Assembly: GCF_037392515.1 (NCBI RefSeq)
Contig: NC_090291.1
Location: 29,870,001 to 29,934,000 of the forward strand
Direction: 5' to 3'
Length of the DNA: 64,000 nt
From: Haliotis asinina
Lineage: Eukaryota > Mollusca > Gastropoda > Lepetellida > Haliotidae
Part shown: positions 38,691 through 49,587 of the stretch, piece by piece
How the letters are laid out: each line of letters starts with the position of its first letter
Position numbering within the stretch: the first letter of the stretch is position 1
Notes under the pieces: generated by a model
Told to the model about the DNA's origin: nothing
The model's database searches: none
The model's input: only the letters and a program-made list of their open reading frames with translations
Made by a program: the position numbers and the translations under genes

Positions 38691-40889
38691 GGGCGTTGAC
38701 ATCCTGAGAAACAAAAGCAGTGTTCGTGGTAGGTTTTGTGGTGTAGTCCAAATCTTTTGCGCGTGAAATTTTCATTACAATCCAGAATCATTTCAAGATT
38801 TCATTTTTTAAAATATGTTGCACATCCGAATCTATGCGTCCAAAACACGCACGCAAAATAATCCGGTCACTGGTTGTAATATATACCAAAATGGTGGTTC
38901 GACAACAACATGCTACCTATACACAAAGTTCATCTTGAATAAGCGTGTACAGTGATCAGGAATAAAAGGCTCTACTGTCTATAGATAAACCTGCCAAGTG
39001 TTCCGACCTCAGTTGAAGTGATCGTGAATAATTGGGCAGCTGCAATGGAGGGATACTAAAGGGAGGAAGATTTCTGAGATTAGTCTAAACGTAGTGTTTG
39101 AACTGAACAGAACAGCTCAGTACGACTACACTGCTCAGTGACGTTGAACACACATGGAGACAAGAATCTGTGCCCTTCTCGCAGCCCTTTGAATTAATGC
39201 TTGACATATGCAGATCGTCTTTGATAATACTCACAACTGTGCAAAAGGTTATCGAAATACGCTTCAAATGTAAAGGTGAAGGACACCATACTTTGCTGCC
39301 ATAGTACGCGAAGGAACTCGTGTTCTTACAGCAAATACAACTATTGCAGAACTCTGCTACGTATACACAGTATTGTAAACAGTTCAGCCTAAAATAAATA
39401 GATGTACCATGCATGACAGGGCGGCTGGTTTCGTAATCACAAAAGTGCGAGGAACCGGCAGGACTAAGGTGTTTCGCAGACCAGGTTTCCTTCCAAAACA
39501 TAAGAAGCGCTAAATTTAGAAGCATGAGAAAGAAACGGTCGGAGAAGCGAAATAAAGCAGACAGGACCAATGCCAGCGAATGCGTAATCCTCGACCGCCA
39601 TATCTTCTTCTCACAGTCGTGTCAGAACTACAAAGAACCCCAGAGACATAGTTGTTGCAGCGACAAAGTCCCCCATTGCTAACCCGTTTATTTGCATGCT
39701 GTTTAAAGAGGTAGGTGCCTAGAACATGTAGTGCTTCTATGTCAAGGTGAGTGGTATATATTTATACACCTTGGCATGTTATGAGTGAATATGACTCGGG
39801 GTATTGTTATAAACAGATGCAGATTGTTTGTTTTCCTGTTCTGCTAATGTCTATATGATGCGGTCGTGTAAATGTATCTATAATGTGTCTCTATAATGAC
39901 AATGAGTACTGTTTTTTCACTATGAATGATAAAAGAACGACTGTGTTTTGGTTCTGCTTTTCCCAGAGCTCGTCTGGTTTCCAGTACCTCTCGGAAATAC
40001 AAAGATCAGTCTGGTTAAATCATGACTGCATGTGTTCAAAACTAAAGTGCACCCTCATGCACAAACCGAACAGATAGCAGAGTATGGACTACGTCATTCA
40101 ACAGATACTGTTACATAATTATTATTTCTGTCTCGCCTGCAACGGGATGGTCAGTTTCAGCCCTAACCTGTTCATCAAATGATCGTTATCACGGGTCAAC
40201 ATGTTTCCTGCGACGCATGATTTGATAAATACTGGCAAGAATTTCGCGTGTCGGGAGCAATTATGAGCACCTAGCTCCCTCGCCTGTCTATAACCCTGAG
40301 ATAAGATACCGTTACCATGATTAGCGCCCGCTGGTCCGGTGTATATAAACCTATATACCTTGTACACCTGAAGGAAGGTTTAGTGCCGTGTTTCCCGTTA
40401 GCCTGGTTGTCGGTTGACTAGGACTGGAGAATGTTGCCATGCCGCCCGAGTTTACCTATGTAATCTGGGAAATAGCTTCTAAGTTGTAGGTCTGACCTTT
40501 GCTGTTGATGTTTGCCTAGTTAGGTAAGTTTACCGTTATGTAGGTGTGCAAGACATGTTGTTCTTGTTGGATGGCTTGTGTAACCGTTATGTGTGCTGGG
40601 ATATTTTACAACGATACTCTGTTTATATTGAAACATGGTAGTACGATAGTTGTTGTGAGTTATCGACTGATATGTAATATGTATCAGCACTTAAAATGTA
40701 TTAGTGTTCCACACTGTGTGTGTATGTTAAATGTTTCGTTTCAGACACAGGATCTCAGGATTTAACAAAAAGGGCATCCAAGTACATGCATACATACCGT
40801 TACTTTCGAGGTCTTATTATATACTGTCACTGACTGAGCTTTAGCACTAAATGGGATACTTATATCTAGGTGCTAAGACCCAATCGGTG

Positions 40890-40942
40890 ACTATATATAT
40901 ATATCAATATATATGTCAATATATACATATATATATATGTCC
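40890..40942 (+). repeat. AT-rich microsatellite (TATA/CAATATA)
   Basis: TATATATA blocks are interrupted by CAATATATATG. No other feature was seen here. Confidence 0.8.
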
Positions 40943-41879
40943 GGAGTGTGCGTTGCAAGCTCCTGCAGTTTCAAATGCGGCAAGAAATATGTTCTCAATA
41001 AGAGTGATCGATACCCCAAATCGGAAAATGTTTTACAACCCATCACTTCGAGAGATAGATAAATATAACATATCCTGGTTTGACTATATTTCATGTCCTC
41101 TTCATGACTATGCCAGTATTTTAAAACATGCTGGTAGCGAACGTGGGAGATAACGCATGTATTGTTGTTATCGCTCAGTTCCGTATTAACATACATGCAT
41201 CATAGCATCATAATGTAATTAAACCTTCGGGGTTTTATTGAATGCAAATATTCATGGACCATAGTCTGAACTTCATGAAATCAAAACAGAGGAACTGAGA
41301 CGTCTAAAGACGTAGGCATTTTTGTTACGTACATAATTCAACCTGCATATTTAACAGGTTAACACTGATAATTGAGTTGCGATGTATGGGGCTTGCAGAG
41401 CAAATATCAGCTTCTGTTAAAAACGCTGGAGTTGACTGGAAGCTAGACTAAGGCTTAGTCTCTGAATATATATAACTTTGATTGAAACAAACAAACCCAT
41501 TTTAATTGAAAAAGAACCCCAGGAAGATCAGAGATTCTGAAACTACGGAAATGTAGACTTGCTATATTTAGAGCTTTAGCACTGCAGAGAGGGCTAGATG
41601 TAGGGACAATAATGTGTTTCTGGGACTGTGAGAGGCTAACTGGAAGCGATTTGTTAGTCGGAATAATGTTAGTAATCCGAGGCATGTTGTATTGATACTG
41701 GTGCAACAAGAACCATACATCTTCAGGTATTTATGTCTCCTTTAACTGAGTGTTCAGGTAATATTATCAAAGTCTTTCATTTTGAACTGGGACCTGCCTG
41801 TCCTACTTCACAGTCTGCAAGCATTTGCTTGTCACTGTATATTAATTTAAACCCCCTTAAAACAATATATATAAAAACA

Positions 41880-42059
41880 TCCGTGAAGATCCAGGTTAGA
41901 ATTGATTTGCAGCAACCCATGCTTGTCGTAAGAGGCCACTAACGGGAGCGAGTGGTCAGGCTCGCTGACTTGGTTGACAGATGTCTATGTATCCCTATTG
42001 TGTAGATCGATGATCGATGTTGATGAGTGTATAGTCTGGTGCTGACTCGAATATTTACA
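41880..42059 (-). repeat. dispersed repeat B, partial
   Basis: It matches CCCATGCTTGTCGTAAGAGG, GACTTGGTTGACAGATGTC and GACTCGAATATTTAC. Its tail runs into the (CA)n array. Confidence 0.8.
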
Positions 42060-42073
42060 CACACACTCACACA

Positions 42074-42160
<87 letters not shown>
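42060..42160 (+). repeat. (CA)n microsatellite, ~100 bases
   Basis: This is a near-perfect CA run that grows directly out of the ACACTCACACACTCAC tail of the repeat B copy at 41880-42059. The minus-strand poly Cys-Val frame is a by-product. Confidence 0.95.
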
Positions 42161-42162
<2 letters not shown>

Positions 42163-42334
42163 ACATACATACGCCAACTAGTGTAACCATATGACACTCA
42201 TTATATGTTTAATTTTATCTGTTTCAGATTAAAAACCCTTGACCTGCAGTGTCAATGACGTTATTGCCGATACAGGTTAGGACTTACTGACCTTCACCTA
42301 CAACTTCCTCGCCAAAAGTCGTCACCCCTTCACC

Positions 42335-43450
42335 ATGCCAGTGTTTGTTAATGACGACTACCTGTTGTTCGAGGCTGTGAAATGGGGCAAGCGAGACAAG
42401 GTCCGCGGGCTGTTGTCGTCGGGATGTCACCGTAACCTCCGGGACGATGGAGGCAGGACGGCTGTTCACTGGGCGGCTGAGAGGGACTATCTGGACGTTC
42501 TGTATCTCCTCATTGACGAGAAGTGGGATCTCAACACTGCAGACGCAAAGCAGCAGACGCCTCTGCTGATAGCTTGTAATTACAGGCGGGAGAATGTGGC
42601 GTCTTGTCTGATAACGCTAGGCTGTGACGTTAACGCCGCAGACATTTCATTCAACACTCCACTTCACCGCGCTGTTCGAAAGGATATCGAGACCGTTGCT
42701 GCAATGTTGTGTAAATTTGGGGCGGAGGTTGATAGTAAAAATGGGGCATGGTGGACGCCGTTACACGAGGCTGCTAGAACAGGAAACGAGACGATCGTAA
42801 AGATGTTGTTAGAACGGGGCGCTAACGTCAACGCTACCACAAAGAAAGGTTCTACGCCGTTTCTTACGTCTATATTCTATTACAAAATTGCTCAAAAGAA
42901 TACTTACACTAGTCTGGACAGCATATTAAAGATGTTTGTCGACTCCCGATGTAGACTTAGCCAAAGTGACGGACAGTGGACGCCTCTCTCAGCGGCAATT
43001 TCCGTCGATAACAGTTTCATCGCCGCGTTGCTTATTTATGGCGGCTGTATGTTCGAAAAGCGTACTAAGTTTTCCCGTAGCCTCCTAGTGGAGGCGTTCA
43101 CCCGATGTGAACCCTTTGTGAGCAGACTGATGGTGATGGCGGGGTACCAGGTTAACCAGGAAGAAGTGGACATGTGTTCACGGAGAATCCCCGCATTCTC
43201 GAGGACATTCATGAGACTGGTTGAACCCAACACCGACATCAGAAGTGGGCGTTCTGACCTACTAAACTGGTTACGTGAACAAGCCAGAACGCCCAAAAGT
43301 CTCTCAGAGCTGAGTCGAGCTTCCATCAGACATTCCTTGAACTTAGGAGCAGACGACACTTCTATTCTGGACAACATATATCAGCTACCCCTACCAGAGT
43401 GTCTGAAAAACTTTCTAGCCATGTCAGACTTTATTTCAGGGATTTTATAA
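42335..43450 (+). CDS. ankyrin repeat and SOCS box protein (ASB-like), substrate receptor of a Cul5-type E3 ligase
   Basis: This is a single-exon CDS of 371 aa. ASB proteins bind a target through ankyrin repeats and recruit Elongin B/C and Cullin-5 through the SOCS box for ubiquitination. Visible ankyrin units begin near residues 8, 40 (GRTAVHWAAERDYLDVLYLL), 74 (QTPLLIACNYRRENVASCLI), 106 (NTPLHRAVRKDIETVAAML), 140 (WTPLHEAARTGNETIVKMLL), 172 and 214 (QWTPLSAAISVDNSFIAALL). The SOCS box is at about 319-362: BC-box SLSELSRASIRHSL, with Ser where many members have Cys, and a Cul5-box LPLP at 351-354. The start codon has a good context (CTTCACCATGCC). An AG after a TTATCTGTTTC pyrimidine stretch at 42218-42230 suggests a 5' UTR intron. 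It could be an ASB or another ankyrin-SOCS subfamily; the exact orthologue is not clear. Confidence 0.92.
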   Translation: MPVFVNDDYLLFEAVKWGKRDKVRGLLSSGCHRNLRDDGGRTAVHWAAERDYLDVLYLLIDEKWDLNTADAKQQTPLLIACNYRRENVASCLITLGCDVNAADISFNTPLHRAVRKDIETVAAMLCKFGAEVDSKNGAWWTPLHEAARTGNETIVKMLLERGANVNATTKKGSTPFLTSIFYYKIAQKNTYTSLDSILKMFVDSRCRLSQSDGQWTPLSAAISVDNSFIAALLIYGGCMFEKRTKFSRSLLVEAFTRCEPFVSRLMVMAGYQVNQEEVDMCSRRIPAFSRTFMRLVEPNTDIRSGRSDLLNWLREQARTPKSLSELSRASIRHSLNLGADDTSILDNIYQLPLPECLKNFLAMSDFISGIL

Positions 43451-44418
43451 ATGTTGACAATTATTTAGGTAAACTGCTTGGAAAAAGAAAAGCATGCTTT
43501 TGAGAATGAATTGCAAAAGTTATCCAAACATCGCTATGCCGTGTCACCGAGACACTGCATATTCGTGGTCCGAACACCGCTAAGATACCCGTATCAACTG
43601 CATCACAATCAATAAGCACTTCTCTCTCTTCTCTCCTTTAATCTTTAGCCACAATGTAACATGATTGTATGTTTTCTTTTCCTCGGCAGTTTATGTTCTG
43701 TTTGGAAGTGTGGGCAGGTGGTAGGCATGGCGGTCTTGTGACTGTTTTGTCATTACACATATCAGTACGTCATGATGCCGTCATTTTCCCGCATGCGCTT
43801 CCATTTTTACGATTGGATGACCGTATCTAACGCACGGACATATACATTCTCGATCAGCCAGTGTGTCATAGCTCATATCTGTTAGAATATACACCCTGGA
43901 ATCTACTCCACCATTTCCAAACTGATGTCATCTCAGTCTCTGTGTACTGACAGCAAAAGAAACGGAAGTTTCGAAAAATGAAATCTCATAACAGTAATCG
44001 TTCATGTTTATGTCTTATATTTAAAGACATGAGACACAACTAGAGATGCGTTTCTTTTGCTGAGCTGTTCAGTCTTTTTATAATTCTGCAAAAAGAATCT
44101 TTGATAGGGTATAGTTCTAGTTATGATGATGAATGTTTTTTGATACACTTGATGACCGAGGATGGAACAGATACGTCAACTATCCCTCATATACAAGGCT
44201 AGTCAATATACATTCCATCCCCTGATACCAATTTTAAGTGAACGTATTATATCTTGTGATAACTCAAAAAAGATATTGTTGTTGTAGTTATATTTTTTAC
44301 GTCTGTTTAAGTTGTGTCAAGTCCATGTGGTTATGACCGGTTACGCTTTATTGACGTCGTGTGTAATCTGGGATTGCGATGGTATTGACATAAATCCAGA
44401 ATCTTCTCTCACTAAATA
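43451..44418. other. intergenic region after the ASB-like gene
   Basis: There is no recognisable gene or repeat. The first AATAAA-like signal is near 44455, inside the next element; AATAAG occurs near 43610. Confidence 0.5.
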
Positions 44419-44593
44419 CAGTGGAAGCTGTCTAAACCGGCACTCATTGGGACTGAATAAATAATCCTGTTTAGACAATGTGCCGAATCGCAGAGCTGAT
44501 GATAAGTGTACAAGTCACGGATGGGGTGTTATTTCATGCTGGTGGTGACAACTTGCCGGACTTGACAGATGCCGATTTTGACAGCTTCCGCTG
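44419..44593. mobile_element. Tigger/pogo-like MITE, complete
   Basis: This is a 175 bp element with ~23 bp terminal inverted repeats (CAGTGGAAGCTGTCTAAACC at the left; the right end is the near-complement CAGCGGAAGCTGTCAAAATC). It is flanked by TA on both sides (44417-44418, 44594-44595). It has no coding capacity, as expected for a non-autonomous pogo-superfamily derivative. Confidence 0.8.
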
Positions 44594-45107
44594 TATATAC
44601 TGCTTATATTTGGATAGGGATCAACCGATATGAGCGTAAATCATCCCTACCAAAAGCAAAGCGGTAAGGACGTGACTGAGCATTGACATTGTCAAAGTTA
44701 GCCATCTTACAAGAGGTGTCTAGTGACATCGCTTATACAACGTTGAATACAAATTGTATTAGCATATAAGACCGGGGGTCATATTGCCACTGCATACATA
44801 TAACGGATGGCGCAAAGAGGTGTCTGTGAATTTCTGAGAGTACCTTCTGAGAAGGTTAGAAAGTCGTTTAGCTTACATGAATTGTGTTCAGTAGTCAGGG
44901 AAAATTGAGCTTTTGCTCTGGTTGTTGTGCAATATCATCTGTTTTATGGGCGTTCTGTTGACTGTGCATGATGCATCGATACTCAAAGTGCAAGGTGTGA
45001 ATGCTTTAACCCACTGTATCCCCACATGCCCCTTATGCTGCACCAGGGACGTTTACGTTAATGACTGCACGCTGCATTGGGCCACATAACGAAAGATTTC
45101 TCGTCAC

Positions 45108-45290
45108 CCATTAATTTAACTAGAGACTAGTAACACGATCGGGTGGTCAGGCTTGCCCCCTTGGTTTAAGTATCCCAACTGCGTAGATCGATGCTTATAA
45201 GGTTGACCACCGTATTGTCTGGTCCAGACTCAATTATTTACAGACTGACTCCATATAGCTGGTATATTATGCGTCGTTAAACAAACAAAC
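45108..45290 (-). repeat. dispersed repeat B, partial
   Basis: It matches CGATCGGGTGGTCAGGCTTG, GTAGATCGATGC and CATATAGCTGGTATATT. The tail has become AAACAAACAAAC. Confidence 0.75.
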
Positions 45291-45587
45291 AAAACAAAAC
45301 ACCACCAACAAAGACAAAACAAAACAAAAAGGTAAAACATCAAACAATAACATTCAACCTGCCAAAACATTGCAGTAATTTTTATTAAAGAATTGAAATG
45401 AATTTTCCCCCAAAAAATTATTGAACTCACTGAAATCCCTAGAAGTACTTCACAGGTGACATTGTCTTGAACTTCAGGGATCAATGTGTGTCCGGTTGCG
45501 TAAATATTCTTAGTAATAAAGGAAAGTCTTCCTTCTGCATGATTTGTTTTTCAATTTTGTCACATCATCCTACCACCTTCGGCCCTT

Positions 45588-45826
45588 GAAGATCCGGGTT
45601 AGAATTGGTCTTCAGCGGCCCATACTTGTCGTAAGAGGCGACTAACTGGATCGGGTGGGTTAGGCTCGCTGACTTGGTCGACACATGCTATCGCATCCCA
45701 GTTGCGTAGATCGATGTCCATGCTGTTGATCACTGGATTGTCTGGTGCAGACTCGATTATTTACAGACCGTAGCCATATATAGGGAATATTGCTGCGGCG
45801 TAAAACTAAACTCACTCACACCTCAC
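45588..45826 (-). repeat. dispersed repeat B, near full length
   Basis: It matches GAAGATCCGGGTTAGAATTG, GTCGTAAGAGGCGACTAAC, CTGTTGATCACTGGATTGTC and the AAACTAAACTCACTCACAC tail. Confidence 0.85.
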
Positions 45827-46433
45827 TTCTGAGAAAAAAACCCATGAAAACTATTTGTATTCACCTTTATGCACCATATGACGTGCATGGACGTCTAACG
45901 CATATACAACTGCCGATAGCCGCAGCTTTCTTATTGGAAGAAATATGGTAATATAAAGGGAGAGCGGAACGGCTGTGTGTGTGTGTCTGTGTCTGTTTGT
46001 TGTCTAGGATGTCATTAAAGCTTAGTATTGACTGGCATTATCATCTCCTTGGTACAGTTTGTTATTATCTTGTCAAATTTAAGCAATAAACAGATGTATC
46101 TCTAACTGTTGTGATGTCCACATGTTAAACACAATTACGGCAAAATTCTCACACAGTGGAACGAATGCTCATCACCGCACGCTTCCAGTATTTCTGAGAC
46201 AGTGGAGAAGAAGAAGATGGAGATGTTGAAGAGGAAGAAGACTGTTCTATTATTGTGTCACATGCTAATAAGCCGTACATGATGACATAATTAAAACGTT
46301 TACATAGCATATGGCCTTTAAGACACAGATCACAGTAAAACTTTTGTGCTACACGAAAATGTATATCGCACACACATCACACATCCAAATTCGTGAACAC
46401 ATACGTACATACATTCGTACATACGCAAATATA

Positions 46434-46845
46434 CACTAAACGCCAAAAAGAAACGTTACCTTCCTACCTTTATCAAAAACTTAAAAACCATCAAGATATG
46501 TTTGAAGGTATTAGTTTACAAGAAAGCTTAATTCGGTTCAGCACAGCTTAATTCAAATCACGAAAACATGCGTGATATGATGCACAAGTACGAGAGATAT
46601 GCCATGATTACCATTTGAAGTGAGAGTAAGAGTCACTGGGATGCTGTAGGTGGGGTCGACATACAGTGCTGTTACCAACGCCCTCGGATACCACCGTATC
46701 ACGGTTAAAATACTTAGCGCTGCAGAGAGACTGAGGTCACCGTAGACAGACCAAGAAGTGGACGTCCAAGCATCACAACGCCAGCTGCAAGATAGGTACC
46801 TCCGTCTTCTAGGAAGGAGAGTAACGTTTCTTTGAGCGATTAGTG
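46434..46845 (+). mobile_element. Tc1-like transposon, internally deleted copy
   Basis: The ~25 bp terminal inverted repeats are CACTAAACGCCAAAAAGAAA and the complement of a right end reading AACGTTTCTTTGAGCGATTA. A TA lies at the left junction; the right one appears mutated to TG. Inside, the plus strand keeps a degenerate DNA-binding region (TDRPRSGRPSITTP-like, then DRYLRLLGRR). The catalytic part is missing. Confidence 0.75.
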
Positions 46846-46884
46846 TGCAGTATGTGGTGTTTTATATAACGACTGACCAGGAGA

Positions 46885-47149
46885 CCCGTAAAGGTCCCGG
46901 GGTAGAATAGGCCTTCAGCAACCCATGCTTGCCATGAAAGGCGACTAAGCTTGTCGTAAGAGACGACTAACGGGATCGGGTGGTCAGGCTTGCTGACTTG
47001 GTTAGCACATGTCATCGGTTCCCAATTGCGCAGATCGATGCTCATGTTGTTGATCACTGGATTGTCTGGTCCAGACTCGACTATTTACAGACCACCGCCA
47101 TATAGCCGTAATATTGCTGAGTGCGGCGTAAAACTAAACTCACTCACTC
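46885..47149 (-). repeat. dispersed repeat B, near full length
   Basis: It runs from AAAGGTCCCGGGGTAGAATA to AAACTAAACTCACTCACTCA, with a short internal duplication of the GGCGACTAA/GACGACTAA block. It abuts the 958 bp arm 2. Confidence 0.88.
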
Positions 47150-47151
47150 AT

Positions 47152-48109
47152 TACACCTAAACGCCTCGTCCATTGCAATAAAGACACTGTCCTCATACAT
47201 GTGACTTGCTCCTTTTCACCATAACAACTTCTTGAGTAAAATACCACTATAAGAAGAAAGTTGATTAACTTAAACAAGGGGGGTGGGGATTAGCCTAATG
47301 GTTACACGTTTTCTAGTTATACCGAAGTCCCGGGTTCTACTTCTCACATGGGTACAATGTGTAAAGCACAACCCTGGTGTCCCCGGTCGTGCAATTACTG
47401 GATTATTGCTAAATGCGACGTATAGAACACAACTCACTAACTCAAACATACGTTATTTGATGGTGTCGACTTGAATCGCGGTTTTCTACAACATGTGAAG
47501 ATATGCTGATGGTAGTGCTGTAAACAAATACACGTGCCATTTCGTTTTTCACGTATATTGATACGTAACGTATTTAGATGAGTCTTTGTGTGTATAAGCT
47601 GGAAACTTGCAAACTGTACAGGAGCTCGCACTGACATCCAACTAATACAATTGTAACTATGGTTTCTTAACTCCATGACAACCAAAAAGAAAGTAACACA
47701 TTTAGTCTAAGAGGGTGCATTTATCATCTGTGACCCAGTAAACGACCATCAAGATTTTAGGTCATGTGCTAATATTTTACGTCCAAGGCATGAATACATG
47801 TTGTCAGCGACTGTTGCCAATGGTTACTCCGGAAACAATTTGCTCGATGTCCGATATTAATAATGGTTGTGCTAAAGGAAATGCTAATTGATACAATGTG
47901 CCTTTCATAAGCTTCCGCGTAAAACTTTATCAGAAACTAGAGAATACGAAGAACAATAGAAGATCAGGAAGTGTTCCACTTGATTAAACTATGGGAATAG
48001 TTTCATGTCATTCACAAACTTAATTCACACTTCGGCCAACATATTACATCCACAAATATATTATCTTAGTACTAGCAACAATACAATAAAACGTTCTTAA
48101 GCGAAGAAT
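47152..48109 (-). repeat. 958 bp inverted duplication, arm 2
   Basis: This is the reverse complement of 34659-35616. It sits between a repeat B copy ending at 47149 and a second copy of the same ~137 bp part of repeat B at 48110-48245, in the same direction. Confidence 0.88.
47279..47448 (+). repeat. tRNA-headed SINE-like repeat A (inside 958 bp arm 2)
   Basis: It is the counterpart of 35325-35491, with the same TTAGCCTAATGGTTACACG head. Confidence 0.85.
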
Positions 48110-48245
48110 CATCGGTTCCCAATTGCGCAGATCGATGCTCATGTTGTTGATCACTGGATTGTCTGGTCCAGACTCGATTATTTACAGACCGCCGCCATAT
48201 AGCTGTAATATTGCTGAGTGCGGCGTAAAACTAACCTCACTCACT
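48110..48245 (-). repeat. partial repeat B, direct duplicate of 47013-47149
   Basis: It begins CATCGGTTCCCAATTGCGCA at precisely the junction with the 958 bp arm and matches 47013-47149 with about five differences. The rest of the repeat is absent. Confidence 0.85.
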
Positions 48246-48651
48246 TGTAACAGGTCGTTTTTTTCTGTTTGTTTTTTCATTATCATTATTATGCCTGTGC
48301 AGTATAGAGAATGCATATATTGTACTGCAGAAAAATGGCAGACAACATAAGTTAAATGGCTGTTGACTGTATGATAGAAGTATAAAGAAAATTTATATAT
48401 AACTTGGTGAAACCTACAATCACACAAATACGGATATAGTGTTATATTACTTCTTTAGCGGCTTGCTGTGTAAGGACAATGCTAGAGGTAACCAGCCACT
48501 TATGAATCAGTTACGATACGGTAGACTTGCATGAGTCTATGAATCTCTATGGTAATAATTAATAGTATAAATGATAAATTCTAGAAATATAGATGGAAAT
48601 AAGGTAATGTCCCTGTAGTAACGTCATGTGATGCTTCCATGGTCAATAACT

Positions 48652-48810
48652 GGCGGTTGGGTAGCCTAATGGTTAAAGCGTCGACGGGTCACGCTGAAAG
48701 TCCATGTTCGATTCCCCACATTGGATCAATGTCTGATGTCCCCGTCTTGATATTGCTGGATTATTGACAAAAGCGGCGTAAAACCGTACTCACTCATTAA
48801 CTAGATGACC
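48652..48810 (+). repeat. tRNA-headed SINE-like repeat A
   Basis: It shows GGGTAGCCTAATGGTTAAAG, GTTCGATTCCCCACATTGG and AAGCGGCGTAAAACCGTACT. Confidence 0.88.
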
Positions 48811-49274
48811 ACTGTGCGTTGGCGCTCTGTTTGTCATTATAATCCGTCGGTAGTTACAGATCCATCCCCAAATCTGCCATCTTGACTTTCGCATGAGATT
48901 CATAGGGACGCCTCCGTGAATCCAGAATGAATATTTATCGAGGTCTTCGGTACCTTTTTATTTGCATCCAATCATCAGGCTGAACAATTAATCGTGTGAC
49001 TCATTATTGAAATAAGAAATATTGGATCACTTGGTATTAGTCTTAAGGCTATTCCATGGCGTACATAGTCGCTTTACTACTAAAGCAATATGTATGCATT
49101 ATCACATAAGGGTGTATATTTCCAGAGCGGCGAGGAAGTTTCAAATAGGAAAGATTTTAACAATTCTTGTCGAACAGGAACGTCAGGGCGGACGGAGGAC
49201 TGGACGGCACTGAACGGGATATCTAACCGTATTGTCAGGAATATGTAAAAGTGAAAAACGATTCTATAGACTGT

Positions 49275-49385
49275 GCGGAGCTTAGATTTTCGAAGACCTC
49301 TTGGCTCTAAGATAGTCGTAAGTGCCATAATTAACTTTAACTTGCGACTATCTTCGTGCTGACAGGGCTTCGAAAATCTTCGCCC
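49275..49385. mobile_element. foldback MITE, CCTAGATTTTCG family, second copy
   Basis: The inverted ends CTTAGATTTTCGAAGACCTC and CGAAAATCTTCG enclose arms with AAGATAGTCGTAAGT/ACTTGCGACTATCTT. It is the same family as 21373-21487. Confidence 0.75.
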
Positions 49386-49587
49386 ATGTTTCTAACTGAT
49401 CCATGCTTCACGTGACCTGGGACGCCCTGTGCATTGCCGATCGTTAATGCTTTGTGTCTGTAGAAATCTCTTCTGCAAAGTCTGCAGATTGCAGACTGTG
49501 AGTCATTTGATATAGCGGCTACCGCCCACTGAGGTCTACCGTTCTGAATCATAATAAGTCTTTGAATGTCATTTAGAAGTGAAAATA

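Larger units (their letters stand above)
28800..42227. other. intergenic region without a confident gene
   Basis: The region was read on both strands. No exon chain with a recognisable product was found. It contains a perfect 454 bp duplication, one arm of a 958 bp inverted duplication, a Tc1-like transposase fragment, microsatellites and dispersed repeats, each listed separately. A short ORF inside the 454 bp block and a 161-codon minus-strand frame at 39570-39085 are the only coding-like signals, both unproven. Confidence 0.6.

Noticed and set aside
38511-38699. Plus-strand ORF MSTPPAAHDQ...
   Set aside because: It is the antisense shadow of the Tc1-like transposase fragment read on the minus strand.
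39085-39570. 161-codon minus-strand frame (MVLSALFRFSDRF...)
   Set aside because: No recognisable domain, mixed hydrophobic and Cys content typical of chance frames, and no splice or promoter context. It is kept only as a weak possibility.
41939-42190. Minus-strand ORF with long Cys-Val run
   Set aside because: It is a translation of the (CA)n microsatellite and the neighbouring repeat B.
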